Positions 1-12,353 of a stretch of DNA of 64,000 nt are shown in pieces. Numbering within the stretch: the stretch's first letter is position 1; every line of letters starts with the position of its first letter. The DNA lies in NCBI GenBank assembly GCA_020080175.1, contig JAGHQL010000048.1:70120-134119 (forward strand), given 5' to 3'. Position numbers and translations under genes: made by a program. Under the pieces are notes generated by a model. The model saw only the letters and a list, made by a program, of their open reading frames with translations. It was not told where the DNA came from and did not search any database. This stretch comes from Glutinoglossum americanum (lineage: Eukaryota; Ascomycota; Geoglossomycetes; Geoglossales; Geoglossaceae).

Positions 1-1183
1 TCGGTGGATCGGACCCGGGAAGCGGAACCGCGATTCTACTGGAGGTGGTACGCATCTTCGGCAAACTAGTCGGGTTCGGGTGGAGGCCGCTTCGAACAAT
101 CGTCTTTGCTAATTGGGATGGAGAAGAGTACAATCTTATCGGGTCTACTGAATGGGTGGAAGACAATGTTCAAGATCTCCGTCAGAACGGAATGGGATAC
201 ATCAATCTCGATGCCGCTGTCACAGGCTCAGAATTCCATGCATCGGCCTCACCCCTCTTCCAGAGCGCGCTGCTACATGTCCTTGGTCGTATAATTGATC
301 CAATGAACAATCGAACTCTACGTTCATTATGGGATGAAAATGGAAGTCAACTCCAAGGCCTCGGTGCCGGAAGCGATTATGTCGCATTCCAGGATATCTC
401 AGGCACTTCCAGTCTTGATATGTCATTTGATGGACCTGGTTTCCCCTACCATAGCTGCTACGACAATTTTGAGTGGATGAAGAAGTTTGGCGACCCAGAT
501 TTCCAATACCACAAAGTTCTGGCACAGGTCCTAGCTCTTTTAATACTTGAGCTATCCGATAGACAAGTTCTCCCTTATGACTTCAAAGCCTACGCTTTCG
601 CTGTGAAGGGTTATGCGAATGATCTGGAGGCATATGCAAAAGAGCAAATGAAAGGGGAGGGAGGGCAATTTGACGCTGAGCCTCTTCAAGGGGCTGCTGA
701 CCAATTCATAAGGAACGCTAAAATATTCCAGGACTGGGAGCAGGAGTGGTCGGATGTCGTGTATGGGAGTGGTGGGTTCGAAAGCAATGTATTGACGCAA
801 CACCGGATAAGCCATAATTCACGGAGTGAGATTACTTTCTTTTTTTTTGGGCTTGTAGCATGGGAAAGCACTACGACTAACGTAACAATCGGAACCAGTG
901 GCGAACTTCGAAACGCATCTTTTAGACTTAGAGGAAGGTGGAGGGGTAAGACTTTGGGCTCCTGTCCCTACTGGTACTTACAGGGCTAACCTCCGTACAG
1001 CTTCTCGGGAGAGAACAGTTCAAACACATCATCTTCGCCCCACAAGCTTGGTCCGGCTACGACACGGCCTACTTCCCAGCCGTACGAGATGCACTAGACC
1101 AGCAGAACTGGAGCCTGGCGCAGCAACAACTCGACAAAGCAGCAGCAATTTTGAATAAAGCAACAGATAAGCTCCTGCACTAA
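1..1183 (+). CDS. M28 zinc peptidase, glutamate carboxypeptidase II-like (5' partial)
   Basis: This is the 3' part of a PSMA/transferrin-receptor-type M28 metallopeptidase; the gene begins before the window. Exons are 1-825, 899-945 and 1001-1183, read from base 3. The introns (826-898, 73 bp; 946-1000, 55 bp) restore a continuous C-terminus. Catalytic-domain motifs are visible: WDGEEYNLIGSTEW holds the Glu pair of GCPII (general base and zinc ligand), NLDAAVTG the zinc-ligand Asp, and PYHSCYDNFEW the zinc-ligand His. The C-terminal helical dimerisation domain follows and ends with APQAWSGYDTAYFP, typical of the family. Family members are type II membrane proteins that trim peptides at the cell surface or vacuole; the membrane segment would lie upstream of this window. 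It converges on TFIIB. Confidence in the family is high. The exact substrate cannot be told. Confidence 0.93.
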
Positions 1184-1973
1184 ACCTGCAGTCTTTGGAA
1201 ATTCTATTGATAACGGCGAATTGTCCATAGTTTGTTCGGGATTGTATTATAGTGTGTCGTTGGAGGTTTTCTGTGTTTATGTGGCTTCTTAAAACGGGAG
1301 GTCCGGGGGTATATTTTTTTTTCCGGCGGCATTATGACCGGAGTTAGAAATCTCTGATTCTCTTTTCTTTTCTTCCCTTTGACGTAGTTAAATACTGTGA
1401 GATAGTCTTCCTATTTAATCATGCCGGAATAGATAAGGATTATAAGGGGTAGGCCTTATAGCCCTTGCTCTAAATTAGTGTTCAATTTTGTGGCTGTAAA
1501 TATACGCTTCGCGATGACATCCGCCTTCTACGTGTTGGGGGATGCTCCGCCCCTTAATTCAATTTGTTCACCCGAAATGCGCGTTGGGACTCCATATGAG
1601 ATATAGCTCTTCTGATATTAGATTTTCGGCCACAGATGCATGGCGTTAAGCACACGTAGAGAGCTGATAATCAACATGGCACTAATAGGACGAAACCACA
1701 ATTTAAGTGCGTTAGTAGGGTTGCTTCTAGCAACCAAAAGTGACTTGCCCCACAGCATGCCGCGTTCAAGGGAATACAAAGCAGAGGCAGAACATGAGGC
1801 CTTGTAGTCCGGGATTAGCCATGCATTAAGCATACTACAATATGTGCTGATGAAATTCCGGGCCTGAGAAAGCAATAAGCCCTTCACGTCTTATCAGCAA
1901 TTTGGTGACGCTGTCAAACAAGAGAGTCTATTTCAACGGTAGTTCTCGCCCCTATAAGGTCCTTGGAGACAAT
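1184..1973. other. Convergent intergenic region, M28 peptidase / TFIIB
   Basis: This holds the 3' ends of two convergent genes. AT-rich sequence with T-runs lies just after the peptidase stop. A minus-strand open stretch (1618-1887, 89 codons) has no start context or neighbours that would support a gene. Nothing else is recognised. Confidence 0.6.
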
Positions 1974-3134
1974 CTAGCTGGGAGGTAGCAATTTCATGTC
2001 ACCCTTTCCATCCTTAATCCATTCCGGATCAACAAGCTTCTCGCGATGCTCGTAGAGGATTTTATAGGCAGTTCGAATAGTGCCATCGCTGACTCCTGCT
2101 ACAGCAGAGATCTCCTTTGCCGTCTTCCCCTGCTTCATCAGGTAGGAGGTCAGGTAAATGCAGGCGGCGGCAGCAGAAAGGGGAGATCGACCCGCGAGAG
2201 CGCCGATGGCTGTCATCTTCTCGGCAACTCCTTGAGAAACCATAGTGCACACTGCTGTGAGCCCGAGATGGCTGCAGAAGCGGACGCAAAGCTCCTTCGG
2301 ATTAGTCGACATAGTGTTCGTGTAGTTATTTTCACCACTCACGACCCCTTGATTTAGATTTCATGTTAATATGAGAGGCTTTGACGAGGGAAATTTCTCG
2401 CACAAAAACCTACCTCCACTCTGTATTACAGCATTCATCTTCTCCTGATTCTGATTGTTGAAAAACTTTTCTAGTAATTTGAAAACTCTGCCGATTTCCT
2501 TTTTCGGGACCTTCGTCAACGCAAATATCTCGCGGAAGGTTCGAGGAACTCTGCATTGGCGACAAGCAATGAATATGCACCCAGCGATAATTACTTCCTG
2601 CTGCTTGCCCTTGAAAGCCTTGGCGTCATCGACCATTTTAAAGAGGTGTTTCGCAAAATCTGAGACGTTCTTGGGGATATGCGTGCTGTCACAAAAAGCC
2701 CCAATCTCCTTGTATGCAGCAAGCAGACCCTTGGTGGATTTGTCGTGGGTCGACTTGTTCTGAGCACGGTGCAGGTCGCGGCTTCGGCCTGACCCGCCAT
2801 CCCCAAATGAGATGGTAGTCTGGAGCTGAGAGCCGTTGAGTAAGGGGTTTGCTCCATCTCCAACACGCGACGGATCATCGTTCCCTTGGTCATCATTGGA
2901 AAAGGTACGCCACTCAGACCGAGTATCAACAATACGATCACCGAGAACCAGCCCGCAGGAGCCACACACCATGTCTCCCGAGGAGAACTCTTCGACGATG
3001 TTTGGTGGGGCCTCCTTGCAGTCTGGACAGGTCACGGTCAAGTTGAGGTTCGCCTGATATGGGACATCAGGAGTGGCTGTAGCGGGAGCCACGACGGCGA
3101 CTGGACCCATGACCGCTGGGTTCGGATAAGACAT
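1974..3134 (-). CDS. SUA7: Transcription initiation factor TFIIB
   Basis: This is the RNA polymerase II general transcription factor that bridges TBP on promoter DNA to polymerase and helps choose the start site. Exons are 3134-2414 and 2347-1974, with an intron at 2348-2413 (66 bp); the product is 364 residues. The N-terminal zinc ribbon (about residues 36-65) shows CPDCKE...CGSCGLVLGDR, followed by the B-reader/linker with RSEWRTFSND. Two cyclin-like repeats follow: AGCIFIACRQCRVPRTFREI in the first, and GRSPLSAAAACIYLTSYLM in the second, after the splice junction. The length matches fungal TFIIB (about 345-365). It is divergent from ATP14 across 0.84 kb. No anomalies were seen. Confidence 0.97.
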
Positions 3135-3977
3135 GCTTCAATATCTTTGGGAGTTACGCAGGACGGTTAAGAGACCTTGAGACAGGAGGACAACTAAAAG
3201 TGAGCCCTTCTGAGGTGAATGACCGTTCCCGTGGAGTCTGTCCCGATAGAAGAGCGAAGGCTGGTGAATGAGAAATCAAACAACACTCAACCTCACTTAT
3301 ATCTTTATCCTTGCCTGGCGAGCTATATGGTCAGACTAGAGCTGCCGAGGTGTCCCCCGCCCGCGCTTCGAGCTCCAGCCCGAGCTCCTCTATCACTCTT
3401 TGCCAGTACTTGCCGCCTGCTGCTCAGATAGCCCTTAGTACGTTTGGCGTTTCTATCTCCCTGCTGATATCCTTCAACTACTCTCACTTGAATTCCACTG
3501 CCAACTGTCGAGTCCGAGCTTGCTGTTGAGGTAAGCCTTAGGTGTAGGTGACTTTCGCGGTTGCTTAGCCTTCTAGGTTCTCTACGAGCTACTGCGAGCT
3601 ACCGTGCACAGATATTTTGTGCCCTTCTGTCCCGTAATGGGTTATAGCGCGTTCTTTGTTAGAGGCGAGTTGGAGACGATTTGGTGCGTTCACTAGGGGC
3701 GGATACTCATTAAGATAGCAAGAGCTCGAGGGGGGGGGAATAGTGGAGATTGAGGATTCGAAAGTAGTATGGTGATGGAGCTATTGAGAAGGTTGATGTG
3801 GAAGAGACGAAGCAAGAGATGATGCGATGGGGCGTTGCTGCCTTATTGAGCCGCAATGAGCTGAATTCGGTGACTAATAATGGGATCACGTGAAAAATCT
3901 AGTTGCTTCCATTTGTGTCTGCCCCCTCAACGGTTCTCCAACTCTAAGCCATCAATTAACTTAAGTTGTCACCCAAC
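3135..3977. promoter_or_regulatory. Divergent promoter region, TFIIB / ATP14
   Basis: This is 843 bp between the TFIIB start (leftward) and the ATP14 start (rightward). It is pyrimidine-rich around 3340-3500, has a G9 run near 3731, and has a CT/AG-biased stretch around 3740-3830. No coding sequence is recognised. It presumably contains both core promoters; no specific factor site is claimed. Confidence 0.55.
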
Positions 3978-4485
3978 ATGCTAGCGCGATCCATCAGAGC
4001 CTCGGTGCGTGTCCTTAGACTACAATTGGCACGGATGAACTGACTGCTAATGAATTGATTGTGTGAAGCGCTCCTCTCTCGCCCGTATTGCTCGGCAACG
4101 ACAAGCCGATGTGTCTCGTCGGACGTTCATCACTCCCACAGCCATCCGCCAAGGTACTGCGAGCAAAAGACTAAGCACCTTCTGGAGAATTATTTGTGCT
4201 GACTAGCCACATGTAGTTGATCTAGTCCAAGATCTCTATATCAAAGAGCTGAAAGCCTACAAACCGACTCCAATAAAAGCTTCTGATGCCGAGGGTAGCG
4301 TCCAGAAGTGGTCCGCACCGCCACCACCGAAATCACCTGAAGAGGGGGATCTTGCAAACGGCTTGAAGGCGTACGAGGAGCAGCAGGTGGAGGTAGAAGG
4401 ACAGGTAATTCCGGGAGAGGTATCTGCAACAGAGGAGGACTGGTTTGAAGAAGAGGAAGAGGAGGAGCATGGAAGTGCGCATTAG
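3978..4485 (+). CDS. ATP14: Mitochondrial F1Fo ATP synthase subunit h
   Basis: This is a small peripheral-stalk subunit of mitochondrial ATP synthase. Exons are 3978-4004, 4069-4153 and 4217-4485; introns are 64 and 63 bp, the first with a CTAAT branch site. The product is 126 residues. The first about 35 residues are basic and hydroxylated with no acidic residues, as expected for a mitochondrial presequence. The family signature DLVQDLYIKELKAYKP begins exon 3, followed by the conserved KASDAEGSVQKW. The C-terminus is strongly acidic (a run of glutamates), as in yeast Atp14. The short first exon (nine codons) was chosen because it gives an ATG, a matching phase and a GTGCGT donor. Confidence 0.93.
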
Positions 4486-5291
4486 AGAGATGTGGTAGCT
4501 GCGGAAAATGAAACCTGGAAATAGGCGGTTATTAATCACTAAGATTTTCCGCAAAATGAACTTCCTCCATTGTAGAGTACATAGAGTTAGGGTCTCCCCC
4601 CATGTATATCGAATTCTGTGTCTTGCCTTTCACATAATTACTTATCGGCGTAGCTATGGTGTTATTGCTGGCTGGCGATTACGTGTGCCAAAAGCTAAGT
4701 GTTGGGCAAAGTGTAGCCTCTTAAATATTTTATGATATTTAGTAGATCCCATACCTCAGCCGCACGCCTAGGTGATTAAAGGTATCAATACCATGTCGGC
4801 TCGTTGGTGGTTTGTTGTGCCACCATCATCTCAAGAAAGAGCACTCGCTGTGTAGCGCCGGGCTCGACTGGGCTTAAAGGCTACCTCGGATCGTTGAGAG
4901 AAATAGCACGCCAACTCGATCAGCCGGATAGTCTCAACCCAACCGCAGCGGTTCCATCCATTGTCCTAGAAATCCTTCCTGTAAGGATCACTTGATTTGT
5001 CATTAGGAGGAAGGCTGCAATATCTCGATTCAAGTTGATTACCGAGAAGTCTATTTGTTAAATCTGGGCGCAGCGGGTAGTTTTAGCGCCATTGATCAAC
5101 CTAGTTCCTAGTATAGAAGCAAACCCCCCTTAGTTCATATAGTTCTAGGACAAACTATCATCAATCATTGGTTGAATTGAGTACATTCTAGTGGAGCTTT
5201 TTTGGGACATACCCTGTATTTTAGTTATGAACCGTCATCCCTACCGATTGTGGCTATTAAGTGTATCATATTATATAGCACCCTCTGACTA
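4486..5291. other. Convergent intergenic region, ATP14 / F-box gene
   Basis: This is 806 bp with AT-rich patches (for example around 4715-4740 and 5250-5280). No conserved reading frame, tRNA or clear transposon end is recognised. Confidence 0.5.
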
Positions 5292-7083
5292 TCAAAAAAA
5301 CCGCTCCAAGTCTATCCTTCCGAACCTATATCTTTCTGTGTGATACCACCACTTCTTGCCCATTGGATGCGTTGCGTTCCATATACCAGTACACCCATCT
5401 CGCACGTTAGACTCGTTTTCTCCATCAATCAAATCATCGAGATCAATAACAGCATTGTCACTCCCCTTGAGGTCAGGTATAAGTGAGTAGCTTATGCCCG
5501 ACCCAATTAAGCCCATAAAACCATTCATATGGAACACCTGCTTCACGATCCCATCTTCCTCAACAACTAACTTGAACTGAACATATCTCCTCGCTTCTTC
5601 GATTCGGTCCTGTGCGCCGTTCCTTGCTGTAGAGAGTGCTCTCGAATATCGTGGGGGATCTTGCACCGCAAATTGCCGTCGTGCCAAGTTAAACTTATCG
5701 CTAGATAGAGCGATGCGTTCCAATGGTCTACATACAGCTTGTAGGATCCCATGGTGATCGCTAGGAGCTCTTAGTGTTCGAAGATTGGGAAATCCCCCGA
5801 ACCGAATCGAGTGTGCAAGATTGTCATTTGCAGAGCCTGGGATTAGTATATCCCAGTGAATAAATTCAACGCTTGAAGAAGCGATAACTGGCTGCAATAC
5901 CAGCCCACCCACTGGCAGTTCTGGTGAACTCTCCTGAAGCAGTGTGAAGCGTCTAAGATTGTGAAGACTGGCGAAAAGTTTAGAGATTACGGCGAGATTC
6001 ATCAACTCCAAATTTATGAATGACACTGTCTCTAGAGACTGAGAGGCAGGCCGGCTGGCAAAGCGGAAGACGCCGTCATCCGTAAGGCCGTGGAGATCCT
6101 GGAGTCGAAGGCAGCGCAAAGAGGGTAAGGCTTGCAGTGTTGAGTCGTCAAAGTCCTCGCTCCTAAAATTGGAGACACAGAGTTTCTCAAGTGACGGCAG
6201 CCGACTGAAGACCGCCACAAATAACTCATGGTCCAAGATCCCCTTGTTCTGAGAATGCAGGAATAACGTATGCAGCGACTGCCACAGATCGTGGTGGCGC
6301 AGAAAAGCCTCTGCCGCCTCTGGCCGAAGAGCTGACAAATCGCTTCCGTCACCTTGTGAAGAATCTCCGATTATCCAGACATGCTCTTGGAGTTTCGTGC
6401 GAGTCGACAAAGCGTGCCTTAGTCGGTCAAACTCGTGGCTATAGGCAGGGTAGAAGCCCACGAGCCGTTCCAGGTTCGGGCAACACATCACGATTGATGC
6501 CACAACATCTAAGTATTTTCTACGGTCCTCAGACTCAAATGAGAACGAACCAAGCAAATCCGGCACCTTAAGTTCGCAGACAAATAGTGCTAAGCTAGGG
6601 TTCTCTCGCAGCGTCCGCCGTAAGAGTTTTAGTCGGCATCCGTATTTCATCTTGATCTTCTTTTTGGTATGTAGGCCTGAGTCGCTTCCAACAATCCAAA
6701 CTTGGCCATATCTAGGGTGCATGCATTAGAGAAGGCCGTAATGGAAAGCCCAAAAATAATGCAGCTTCTTACAAGTGAGGCCTTACGGCGCGATACAACC
6801 TCCTAGCGGCCAACGCAATGCTATGGAGATCTCTCGAATAGCATGTAGCGCAATTTGTCGACAGAGGATCTGAATGGACGGTACGCAGCTGCTCTAGAAT
6901 GCTGTCGTAGATTTCCGGCGGCAACATGTGGAAGGAGTGAGATTGCGCAGAAGAAACGCTGTTCTCACGCGAGTGCGATTTTCGGAGTACTCCAAATGAG
7001 GAGAGTGATGTTGTCCTGGTTTTGCGGGGCGAAACACTTGACCGAGTGATAGGGCCCAAGGGCTGGGGCGCATTAGGATTCAT
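5292..7083 (-). CDS. F-box / leucine-rich-repeat-like protein
   Basis: This is a likely substrate adaptor of an SCF ubiquitin ligase. Exons are 7083-6773 and 6711-5292, with a 61-bp intron at 6712-6772; the product is 576 residues. I chose the ATG at 7083 because it opens the exon that carries the F-box and the product gives RLYRAVRPHLYGQVWIVG across the splice, a common junction in this fungal family. The N-terminus (about 1-50) is Ser/Arg-rich and disordered. The F-box lies at about residues 52-105 (HMLPPEIYDSIL). An irregular leucine-rich region follows, with repeated LPSLxxLxL-type strands (about 160-440). The C-terminus carries a WNATHPMGKKWWYHTER motif found in many Pezizomycotina F-box proteins. 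The target is unknown. Confidence 0.85.
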
Positions 7084-8082
7084 GGTTGCTGGAACGATAG
7101 AGGCTCTTGCTGAGAAGAGAGATGCACTGGGGAAGGAGGAAAGAGAGATAGAATTAGTTATGATAATCCTTTTTTGTCTGCCATTGCTAGGAGATAGGGC
7201 TGAGAGCCGAGGTGGTGCCAAAAACAATTCTTCGTGTTTGCATATAGGACTTAACTCACCGAACTTGAAACTGCTTTGCCGGAGTAATGCCCAGCCCCTC
7301 TGAGAATGACTGGTTCTCCATGACACAGTAGACATCGACGGTGTATAAGTCGACGCATATGAGAATGTTTCAGCCTTTGTGTGGCTAGAACGGCTCTCTT
7401 TATTAAACGTCCATGTCTGAAGCCCAATGAGCTTGTGCGCTGTAGGTCATTGCGGGGAATTAGCACCCATTGGGGTTTGACTTGCATAGGAAGATTCCCA
7501 AAATTAACTATACTCGACATATGGCTGTGGCTGAAACAAGGTCGGCAGCGACCTAAGCCCGTCTTTATGAAACGTGAGATCGGCGGTATATCAAACGAGA
7601 GCCCTAGCGGCTTAACTACTTATGCATCTCACAGCTTCACTCCACTAGGCTGTATCACATGAAATGTGGATTAGATCACTAGAGTGAGCGTTTTGCTTGC
7701 TAGAAAGGTGAGTGTGTTGTATGAAGTTGTCTTCGTAGTGAATTAAAATTAGAAATGCTTCCGTTTTCCGCGGGAAACCTGGTTGTACGGCGCTAGCGTT
7801 TAAGCCGCCGCCACTCTAGTGGCCTGTCACCAAATGGCACTGCCTCACCCTTCATTCATCCAGACGCTCTTTTGCCAGTTGTCGGACCATCAACAGTTCT
7901 TTTCATGACCCCTACATTCGCTTTTATGCTCCGTTGAGCTCCATTATACCACCGCTTCTATTCGCGTTCTACTCCGTTCGTTCCAGATTGATGGAGAAGG
8001 TTAAGTAGCAACCCATCAACAATCCGAAAAAACTTTGCTCCATGGGAAGGATCTTTAATCCTCCCGCCCACTCGTTTCAGCT
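7084..8082. promoter_or_regulatory. Divergent promoter region, F-box gene / DUF1765 gene
   Basis: This is 999 bp between two divergent starts. Short open stretches occur on both strands but none shows family resemblance. Pyrimidine-rich sequence at 7890-8010 fits the 5' leader of the rightward gene. Confidence 0.5.
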
Positions 8083-11000
8083 ATGCCATCAATTACCTAT
8101 AGCCTGACCCGCGACTCTTTGGGATCTTCGATGGCAAGCTATTCACAGAACTCGCCGTCGGCGGACGTGTCACTGGGAGAAGGTGCTTCGATCCCCCGTT
8201 CTGCAAGCCATACGTATCTCCCTTTAGTCAGTGGCACCACACCAGAAGAGCCACTGAACAACCCCCTGAAGCGCACTTTGTCTGAAAATGTTCTCGCAAC
8301 ACTACCTGGAGAATATGGACACTCGTTTTCCGATTCCCAATCAAGGGTGACCCCCGTTCACCAGGGGTTGCCACTGGACGACAGGGTGAATCAACAGAAG
8401 GCCGCAAGATCTTCTGCCCCGAAGATAACAATGTCAAAGTTCAGGCATTCGTCTGAAAAGATCATGGGTGATACGTCATACGAGTCAAGGACGACATCAA
8501 AGCTTGCAAAGTGCAATACGCCCGAATCTAAAACTCGAGGAGTCCCCGAATCGTTCGCTAGTTTCGCCCGGAAATCATGGAGAATGACGCCGTCGTCGAG
8601 GTCTCCATCGCCAAGCAGCAGGAAATATTTGGAGGAGGTCGATCGGGCCCCTATATCCCCTTCAGGCACAAGCAAGGCCCCGGCATCTCAACAGAACGGC
8701 GATAGCGAACTGAAAGACTCAGGGTATGCTATGGGATCTAAGGTGGTTTCGAAGAAAGGCTCCCCATTGCAGAATCGATTAACAAGAAGACCTTCAAAGC
8801 CATCCCTCTTCAAAACACCTTCTTTGGAGAGAATGCCGTCTGTCCGTAGTTCGTTTTCCTCGGAAAGACTAAGGAGCCTTCCTGTCGAGGCTTCGCGCAA
8901 AAAAGACGAGCTTTGGAGTATTTTCCGAGGCCTGGATAGTGACTTTAACAAGTAAGCTTTTTACAGTCCCTATTAGTGACCCGTGATTACCTGACATACT
9001 TGTCAGGTTCCAGTCCAGGTCGAGTGCCCTGAAAGCAAATGTCGTTCGGTCGTCACTTTTGCCCTTCCTTCGCGATTACGCCCAACATGGCTCCAACAAA
9101 AGCCTAAGACCGGAAGATTTGGATCGAAGAACGAATATCTTGAATAAGTGGTGGACAGGACTTCTCGAATCTCTCAGTGGCAAAAGCAACCTAACAATAT
9201 CGGGCACCGATAGGCCAGTCTTACTTGAAGGGATCACCGGGATCATGACCAGGCCTGAATGGAGACTTTCACCGTCATCATTTGCTCCATTAACGGATCA
9301 ATCCTTCCGAAACAATCCAAAGTCTCGCTCGACGTCCTCTTTAGAATCTTCAGCTTCGGAATTTCTCACCGAATCTGTTCACCATAACGTCCGAAATACA
9401 TTTATCCAAAATCTCTTGGCTCAAGTTAGGTTCGTCGTCGATAAGATGTCTCTCAAACAGGCTCCTTCTAGCCTTGTTACATTTTGCGGAAAAGCTCTGG
9501 CATATGCCTTCTATTTCTGTCCCGGGATAGCGGAAGTCCTCGTGAGACTATGGGCGACTCCATCTGGTGCTATTAGGCGGGTTTTGAATGAGTTCAGGAT
9601 CGACCGAGCCGCGGATATGAAGAAAATCTCGGAGAGCATTGTTCTTGGGTTTCCAAATGCTCTTGAGGATCTTGGTTTTGCTTCTTACCCGTCAATGATA
9701 AAGCATTTGCGAAAACGACCAGCATTGCCTGTAGGCACAAACATACCCTGCGATGGGCCATGGCTTGGAAGATGGTGTGGCCGAGACAGCGATCTCTTCT
9801 TCGTTTTTTGCAAGTACTATCATATTCTTCTGGCCGAGTTTCTGCCCCCAGAAGTTAGTATACGCGAAAAAGCTAGTGCCCCAGCATTTGTTGTTGTTCA
9901 TGCTCAAGTCTTAACTCTCTTGGACGCTACAATATGTCGGAGGCAGGGGACGGAGAGCTCGGTCATCGCCCCACCAACTACCTTCGATGATGTTCTTGCA
10001 GGAGTTGATGCTCCTGTGGCGACATTGCCGCTATCTAGCGTGAACGTTGCAAGGTCCGTGCCTGAGAATCGACTCATCATGCTTCTCCGAGATATGTTGT
10101 CAGAGAGACAGCTAGATATCGGAGTTGCTCGCCATAATTTCGCAGAGACATTTAGCAATCTCCTAAAAGCAGCTGCGCGGAATATATCTATATTTGATCA
10201 CTCTTCATGCTTTACATTATGCGACTTCATGGATGAAGCAATCCCCATATTGGTACGATTTCTACACAACAGTACTCAGCCGCGAGATTATATTGACTGG
10301 GAATTTTGGCTGGAGGTATGCAAACAAATGGTCGAAAGTCAGAATAGCATGACAGCGCTACGTCTCTTCGGATTTTTGTTCAGCATTTGGGGGATCGTAT
10401 CTAGTGACGAGCAGCGGAAAGACGCCCTCTGCCTAGGTTGGCTGCTCTCTGAAGTAATTTTCGACAAATACTTCAACCATTGGTGTCCAATGGTTAGGGC
10501 ATATTACATGCGATTACTATGTTGGCGTGTGGCTAGATATGATGGCAGCGCGTCTGAGGTTGATATGTAGGCTTCTCGCTCCACTGATTCTGCTAGCCAC
10601 TAAAACTGTGTAGTAAAATCCTTGAGACACTATCGAAGAGACTCAGAAAAACCTGGTATGGATTCCTTTATCTGCGGGATAAATGCTCCGCCGACAACCT
10701 TCTTCCACCTTCAACTGCTCCATGCAATCCAGCTCCTGGCCGCCGGCTTCTCATCATGAGAAATGATATCCAGGTCGATCCCGATTCAGTCTTCCTTTCT
10801 TTCGATGGTGTATTCCCCTCTTTATCGAACCAGCCGACGGCATATAGAGAGCACTCTTCATTGGCTCAACTTTCTCAAACCGACCCCCCGCACCCAAAAC
10901 TGGATCACGACAGCGCTTTGGAACCATTAGGCTCACCGCCCAAGAAGCGCTGGGGACTCTTCAGGAATATTCTACCCTTCAGTAGTCCTCTGTCCGATGG

Positions 11001-11505
11001 CTATAAATCAGACGATGGAGTAGATACCTCAAGACAAATATCAAGCGCCACAATTCCAGGTTCAGCGATAGGCAATGACGAAGATATTAGCCGAAGGCCT
11101 GCGCAAATAAAGGCAAAGCTCATGAGCAAAGAGACTAGCACTCAGCTAGGCCCTAAGCAAGACATTCACCAGCACCGTTACCGCTCGTTCAAATTCTCAC
11201 TAGAGTGGACGGAGAAGCCGAGCCCTTCTGGAAAGGACCGCAGGCTAAGCCCGCCAAGGCTCCCGATGCCCGCCCAGGTTTTTCTGCAATCAAGAGCATC
11301 CAAATCTAGCCATATCCCTGATCGAAATCTTGAACCGCGGTCTTCCGATTGTTCAAAGTATTCAGGGAGAGCTCTAGCGGAGTGGGCTCAGGTGATTACC
11401 GAGTGCCAAAACTTCTTCGAAAGAAGGAGGGCCGAAGGCGTGCCGACGGACGAGTGTGTAGAGACACCATCTCTGGGCGTTGAGACCTTTCGTAAGCTTG
11501 GATAG
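8083..11505 (+). CDS. DUF1765 family protein
   Basis: This is a large fungal protein of unknown function. Exons are 8083-8951, 9007-10566 and 10614-11505, with introns of 55 and 47 bp; the product is 1106 residues. The first about 285 residues are Ser/Pro/Arg-rich and disordered. The conserved DUF1765 region starts near residue 300 with LPFLRDYAQHGSNKSL, then RRTNILNKWWTGLLE and GTDRPVLLEGITGIMTRPEW. It continues as an alpha-helical repeat-like body to about residue 825. The C-terminus is a second disordered part that ends in the conserved GRALAEWAQVITECQNFFER. A possible further intron after 11493 is compatible with splice signals, but the conserved tail ends at the stop used here. It is probably cytosolic; nothing in the sequence points to an enzymatic site. 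Confidence 0.88.
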
Positions 11506-12353
11506 TCGCCGGTTTTGGGATCGTCTATCTACGGCAGTTTCTTGCCAGAAATCACTTATTCCAGGCTGTTGTGATTTCCGTCCATCTCTTCCTTTTATTT
11601 CCATGTCTGAGATCTATGGGTGGTCCGGAAAATCATTTAAGCACGGGAATGAACATCACTTGGTTTCTAAAAATTAATCTCTTTAGACCTGTTGTCGCAT
11701 CTCCTTTCAGGAGCTAGGCCCCTAAAAGAGTACCGGGTGTATCGGCACCTGCATACATTTACGCCTCAGGGCCAGATTACAGCCAATAATATACTATAAT
11801 TTCTCGAAAAATTCTCCCCTTGTCTCCTCCACCCCTGGGAGAGGGCTCCGGTGATATAGCCCACCCGCCCACGTTAAATACAGAAGTGCAAAAGTAACTT
11901 GGAGGCATGCGCGACACTACCTCGTTATAAGGACATTCTTAACTTGCTACTGCCTAAATTCTTGTAACGGGGCAGTGAAATACCTAGCTAAAGGCCACTG
12001 AGTTGTGATCTGGGGGTGAGCTTTGGCCAGCCTCTAATTTTTAGCCCCCCCCTCACTTGTCCTAGCCCTAAAAGCTGCGGAAAATAAATACTGGTAATCA
12101 CGTGATAGTGGGAAATTGGCCTGAAATTCTCCCCAAGAACGCAACAGTGAGGTATGAGACGCTTCGGTATAATAATGTCTGCCGCTGGCCCGACCATATT
12201 ATTATGACCGGATCGGACTGCAGTTGGGTCTGTCAATGACCCGCGTTGAGGTCGCTTCTATATCCGGGTTTCATTACCCCGAGTGCCATACAGAAACCCA
12301 AACCAAACATTCATTGCAGGCCCTATGTAGGAGATCTCGGTTGCATTCAAGGT
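11506..12353. other. Convergent intergenic region, DUF1765 gene / Pch1-type cyclin
   Basis: This is 848 bp. It is AT-moderate with a C-rich patch (12045-12052). No feature is recognised beyond presumed 3' UTRs of both flanking genes. Confidence 0.5.

Noticed and set aside
1618-1887. Minus-strand 89-codon frame with a faintly CHAT/TPR-like stretch (ALYSLERGMLWGKSLL)
   Set aside because: The resemblance is weak and short, there is no flanking exon or start context, and it lies in a convergent 3' gap.
4740-5290. AT-rich stretch that looked like a possible transposon end
   Set aside because: No terminal inverted repeat pair, target-site duplication or transposase fragment could be found.
11494-11677. 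Possible extra intron and C-terminal exon for the DUF1765 gene
   Set aside because: Splice signals exist, but the conserved tail ends at 11505 and the extra residues are not family-like.
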